DNA of 64,000 bases from Candidatus Kapaibacterium sp. (GTDB lineage Bacteria; Bacteroidota; Ignavibacteria; Kapaibacteriales; HRBIN21), in contig CALKEU010000004.1 in the NCBI GenBank assembly GCA_938084565.1, forward strand, positions 62,001 through 126,000, in the 5' to 3' direction. The notes under the pieces were generated by a model, which was given only the letters and a program-made list of their open reading frames with translations, did not search any database and was not told where the DNA came from. The position numbers were made by a program, and so were the translations under genes. Numbering within the stretch: position 1 is the stretch's first letter; each line of letters begins with the position of its first letter. Positions 61,484 to 64,000 of this stretch are shown here, piece by piece.

Positions 61484-63307
61484 ATGGGAACATTTCGCAC
61501 CATCCCTGAGCTTTTCCTCTCGGCGGTTTCCCGCTTCCGCGGTACAAAAGCAGCTTTCCTTGTGAAGCGGCAAGGGTTTTACCAACCGGTCCGATACGAG
61601 GAAGTTGCGCAGGCTGTCTTCCGCTGTGCCGCAGGCTTGCTGAAGCTCGGGATTGGGCCACGGAGTCGCGTAGGCATCCTTTCGGAAAACCGCCTCGAAT
61701 GGATCATTGCCGATCTGGCCATCGCTGGTATTGGAGCCGTCAGCGTCCCAGTCTTCCCAACCTTGGCGGCTGAGCAGGTGGAGTACATCCTCGATCACAG
61801 TGGCGCCGAAGCAGTCTTTGTCTCTAACCGCTTCCAATGGCTCAAATTGCGCGGTGTGCTCCACCGGATCCGGCAACTTCGGCATGTGATTGTCTTCAGC
61901 GATGACGTCGAAGCAGAGGAGCCCGTGCTCTCATGGCAGGAGCTCCTGCGCTCCACCGATGAGGGGGAGCAGCTGCAGCAAGAATACGAAGCTGCTGCCC
62001 AGGCAGTAACCCCGGACAGCCTCCTGACAATCCTCTACACCAGCGGGACAACGGGGGTCCCAAAGGGAGTCATGCTCACCCACGGCAACGTCGTTGCCAA
62101 TATCCAAGCGGCCCTGCGCGCTGTCCCAATCGATGCCACAGACGTGCTGCTTTCCTACCTTCCACTGAGCCATTCTTACGAGCGCACGACGGGCTACTAC
62201 AGTGCTATGGCTGGCGGGGCAACGATTGCTTTTGCTGAGTCAATTGAAACCGTGGGGCACAATATCACCGAAGTCCGGCCAACCGTTATGACGAGCGTTC
62301 CGCGCTTGTTCGAGCGTGCCCGTGCCCGTATAATGGCTGCGATTGCGAAAGAGCCCCCCACACGACAGCGCATCATCGGCTGGGCACTTGAGCTGGGGCG
62401 TCGAGCCTGGAAGAGGCGCCAGGTAGGCCCCCTTCCCCCTGCGCTCTCCCTGCAGTGGAAGCTAGCCGACCGAATTGTCCTGAGCAAGATCCGTCAGCGC
62501 TTTGGCGGACGTCTGCGTTTTTTCATCTCCGGTGGGGCTGCGCTCCCTGTACCGGTTGGAGAGTTCTTCTTCGCCCTCGGCATCCCCATTCTCGAGGGCT
62601 ATGGACTCACGGAAGCTGCCCCCGTTCTGACGGTCAATCGGTTAGACGACATTGAGCTCGGCACCGTGGGGAAACCCCTCGACAATGTTGAGCTCCGGCT
62701 TGCCCAAGACGGGGAGATTCTGGCCCGCGGCCCCAATATCATGCTTGGCTACTGGAGGGATCCCGATGCTACTGCCGAAGCCATCGACTCAGAGGGTTGG
62801 CTCCACACCGGCGACATTGGGGCCTGGAGCCCACGCGGCAACCTCATCATCACCGATCGGAAAAAGCACATCTTCATCACCAGCGGAGGCAAGAATGTAG
62901 CTCCTCAGCCCATTGAGCAGCTCCTCTGCCAGAGTCCCTTCATTGAGCAGTGCCTCCTCCTCGGCGATGGGCGGCCCTTCTGCGCGGCAATGATTGTTCC
63001 GGATTTCGACACTCTGACAGCGTGGGCACAGCAACGAGGCCTTTCAGAGACCGAGCCCGAGGCGCTGGTCCGTCATCCGGCTGTCGGCGAACTCATTTGG
63101 CAGGAGATCGAACGCCTCCAGCGTCCCCTGGCCCGCTACGAGCGCGTCCGGCGCTTCGTCCTACTGCCCAAGCCTTTCACCATCGAGGAGGGAGAACTGA
63201 CCCCTACGCTGAAGATTCGCCGTGCTGCCGTCGAGCACAAATACGCTGATCTCATTGAGGCGCTCTACACCTCCCCTGCTGCAACTCCGTGGTTCTCTCC
63301 CCCGTAA
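61484..63307 (+). CDS. Long-chain acyl-CoA synthetase (AMP-binding)
   Basis: A 607-residue adenylate-forming ligase of the long-chain FadD/ACSL group that activates fatty acids to acyl-CoA. It has the P-loop LTILYTSGTTGVPKGVMLTHGNV, LSYLPLSHSYERTTGYY, FISGGAALPVPVGEFFFALG, LEGYGLTEAAPVLTVN, WLHTGDIGAWSPRGNLIITDRKKH and the C-terminal lysine region GELTPTLKIRR. The ATG at 61484 fits the family start (TIPELFLSAVSRF). Its product could feed the acyl-CoA dehydrogenase at 35216 and membrane lipid synthesis. Its 3' end overlaps the flavin reductase gene by 43 bases. Confidence 0.95.
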   Translation: MGTFRTIPELFLSAVSRFRGTKAAFLVKRQGFYQPVRYEEVAQAVFRCAAGLLKLGIGPRSRVGILSENRLEWIIADLAIAGIGAVSVPVFPTLAAEQVEYILDHSGAEAVFVSNRFQWLKLRGVLHRIRQLRHVIVFSDDVEAEEPVLSWQELLRSTDEGEQLQQEYEAAAQAVTPDSLLTILYTSGTTGVPKGVMLTHGNVVANIQAALRAVPIDATDVLLSYLPLSHSYERTTGYYSAMAGGATIAFAESIETVGHNITEVRPTVMTSVPRLFERARARIMAAIAKEPPTRQRIIGWALELGRRAWKRRQVGPLPPALSLQWKLADRIVLSKIRQRFGGRLRFFISGGAALPVPVGEFFFALGIPILEGYGLTEAAPVLTVNRLDDIELGTVGKPLDNVELRLAQDGEILARGPNIMLGYWRDPDATAEAIDSEGWLHTGDIGAWSPRGNLIITDRKKHIFITSGGKNVAPQPIEQLLCQSPFIEQCLLLGDGRPFCAAMIVPDFDTLTAWAQQRGLSETEPEALVRHPAVGELIWQEIERLQRPLARYERVRRFVLLPKPFTIEEGELTPTLKIRRAAVEHKYADLIEALYTSPAATPWFSPP

Positions 63308-64000
63308 CGTTCCTCCAGCAGGAGGGTCTGCCATGCCTCTGCCACTTGGCGACGGCGGAGAAAGGCCTGAGCGATGCGGTGGAGCAGAAGGCGCCGCCGT
63401 CCATCCCTGGGCGGCGAGGCCTGGAAGAAGGCACAGAGTGCACGCAGCGGCTCCCCGATAGCAAGCTCGACTTCTACATCGTCGGCCCGCATTCCCTCCG
63501 GAAAGCTCGGGAAAGTCGGATCCGGCTCAGGTATTTCCGTCACGCTGGCCAGGAGCGCCAGATCTTGCCCTGTCAGAATTGGGCTTTCCCGAATCGAAGC
63601 CGGCAACGCATCAACCCCGATACCACAGCCCTGAGGCCTTGGCAACTCAAAGAGTGCGCTGCCAAACGCCCGGCAGTACCAATCCCTCCCCAAGCGGCCC
63701 ACCAATTGCATACGATGTGGATCGATGCGCCCATCCACCAGGACAGACTCTGCAACGTGAAAGAGCACCACCTCCAGTAGCACAAGGTTCCCATTGCCCC
63801 CGCGGTCGCGAGCAAGCGGAATGTGCTCCAGGAGGACACACTCCATGATGAAAGGCGACTCAGCCACCCCAGGCGGGCGCACCCGCTGGCTCGGGCGCTT
63901 GGTCAGCCCTGCTTTGGCAAACTCATCGATTCCATAGTCGTACTCGGCCGAGGCCATGTTGACCTGCTCGGCAATCCGAGCTGTCACCACACTGATTGTA
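63265..64000 (-). CDS. Flavin reductase-like FMN-binding protein, N-terminus cut by window edge
   Basis: The visible ~244 residues are the C-terminal part of a DIM6/NTAB-type flavin reductase (FMN-binding split barrel). AEQVNMASAEYDYGIDEFAKAGLTKRPSQRVRPPGVAESPFIMEC is the characteristic middle region, and DPHRMQLVGRLGRDWYCRAF the end of the barrel. The frame is open to the last base of the window, so the start lies beyond 64000. The C-terminal ~90 residues (after position ~155) are not part of the usual domain and may be a lineage-specific extension. Electron acceptor unknown. Confidence 0.85.
   Translation of the reverse strand, partial: TISVVTARIAEQVNMASAEYDYGIDEFAKAGLTKRPSQRVRPPGVAESPFIMECVLLEHIPLARDRGGNGNLVLLEVVLFHVAESVLVDGRIDPHRMQLVGRLGRDWYCRAFGSALFELPRPQGCGIGVDALPASIRESPILTGQDLALLASVTEIPEPDPTFPSFPEGMRADDVEVELAIGEPLRALCAFFQASPPRDGRRRLLLHRIAQAFLRRRQVAEAWQTLLLEERYGGENHGVAAGEV

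Noticed and set aside
1-64000. CRISPR arrays, insertion sequences, prophage genes or integrated elements
   Set aside because: No regularly spaced direct repeats, transposase, integrase or phage structural genes were seen, and neither tRNA is flanked by an integrase or repeated tRNA end.

Overview
This is a gene-dense, GC-rich bacterial chromosome segment with about 54 protein genes and two tRNA genes. There is no stretch over 300 bases without a gene. I saw no CRISPR array, insertion sequence, integrase or prophage, and every gene reads as intact except the flavin reductase cut by the right edge. Many neighbours overlap by 1-4 bases (ATGA, TGATG), and several convergent genes overlap by 20-60 bases.

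The lineage signals point to the Bacteroidota/Chlorobiota (FCB) side. A large secreted hydrolase (23875-26802) ends in a type IX secretion sorting tail. The AT-rich octamer TAATTTTG, matching the Bacteroidota -7 promoter element TAnnTTTG, sits just upstream of many operons and both tRNAs. Clear Shine-Dalgarno sequences are scarce. High GC, extreme compaction and a probable inositol-phosphate solute pathway fit a thermophilic Ignavibacteria/Kapabacteria-like organism. That placement is inference; no rRNA gene is present to settle it.

Layout. 75-3215 (-): SpoU-type RNA methyltransferase, class V aminotransferase and an RdgB nucleotide-house-cleaning enzyme fused to a carboxymuconolactone-decarboxylase-like domain. 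3329-10397 (+): a large exported FG-GAP protein, an orphan OmpR-type regulator, then plsY-gpsA-HDOD-lgt (phospholipid and lipoprotein synthesis). 10363-12950 (-): succinate dehydrogenase with two small membrane anchors and the flavoprotein but no sdhB. 13105-15195 (+): TonB-dependent receptor. 15207-17521 (-): der and a MoxR ATPase. 17651-22200 (+): lpdA, an ATP-grasp protein, a methyltransferase and a glycosyltransferase. 22178-23737 (-): SLC13 carboxylate transporter. 23875-29517 (+): the T9SS hydrolase, NAD kinase and an exonuclease/GIY-YIG fusion. 29475-35120 (-): nadC, an AddA-like helicase-nuclease and a PD-(D/E)XK nuclease joined to an EVE modified-base reader.

35216-40992 (+): acyl-CoA dehydrogenase, bifunctional PGI/PMI (its stop codon lies inside antisense tRNA-His), a four-repeat cysteine lipoprotein, an exported rhodanese and a cell-wall amidase. 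40994-43879 (-): uvrA. 43970-50816 (+): nnr-vanZ-tgt-yajC-ribBA-greA, then an ECF sigma/anti-sigma/Spy-like stress cassette. The Tgt protein has lost all four zinc ligands. 50889-53667 (+): tRNA-Glu, a sugar-nucleotide epimerase and a GT-C glycosyltransferase. 53606-57019 (-): phoH-cdaA-pcm-miaA. 57147-61312 (-): LysM and coiled-coil envelope proteins plus three inositol-phosphate genes (CDP-alcohol transferase, inositol-phosphate synthase, inositol-phosphate cytidylyltransferase). 61484-63307 (+): long-chain acyl-CoA ligase; 63265-64000 (-): partial flavin reductase.

Most striking items: the zinc-site-less Tgt, the EVE-nuclease/helicase operon, the inositol-phosphate operon, the RdgB-CMD fusion and the recurrent TAATTTTG promoter octamer.
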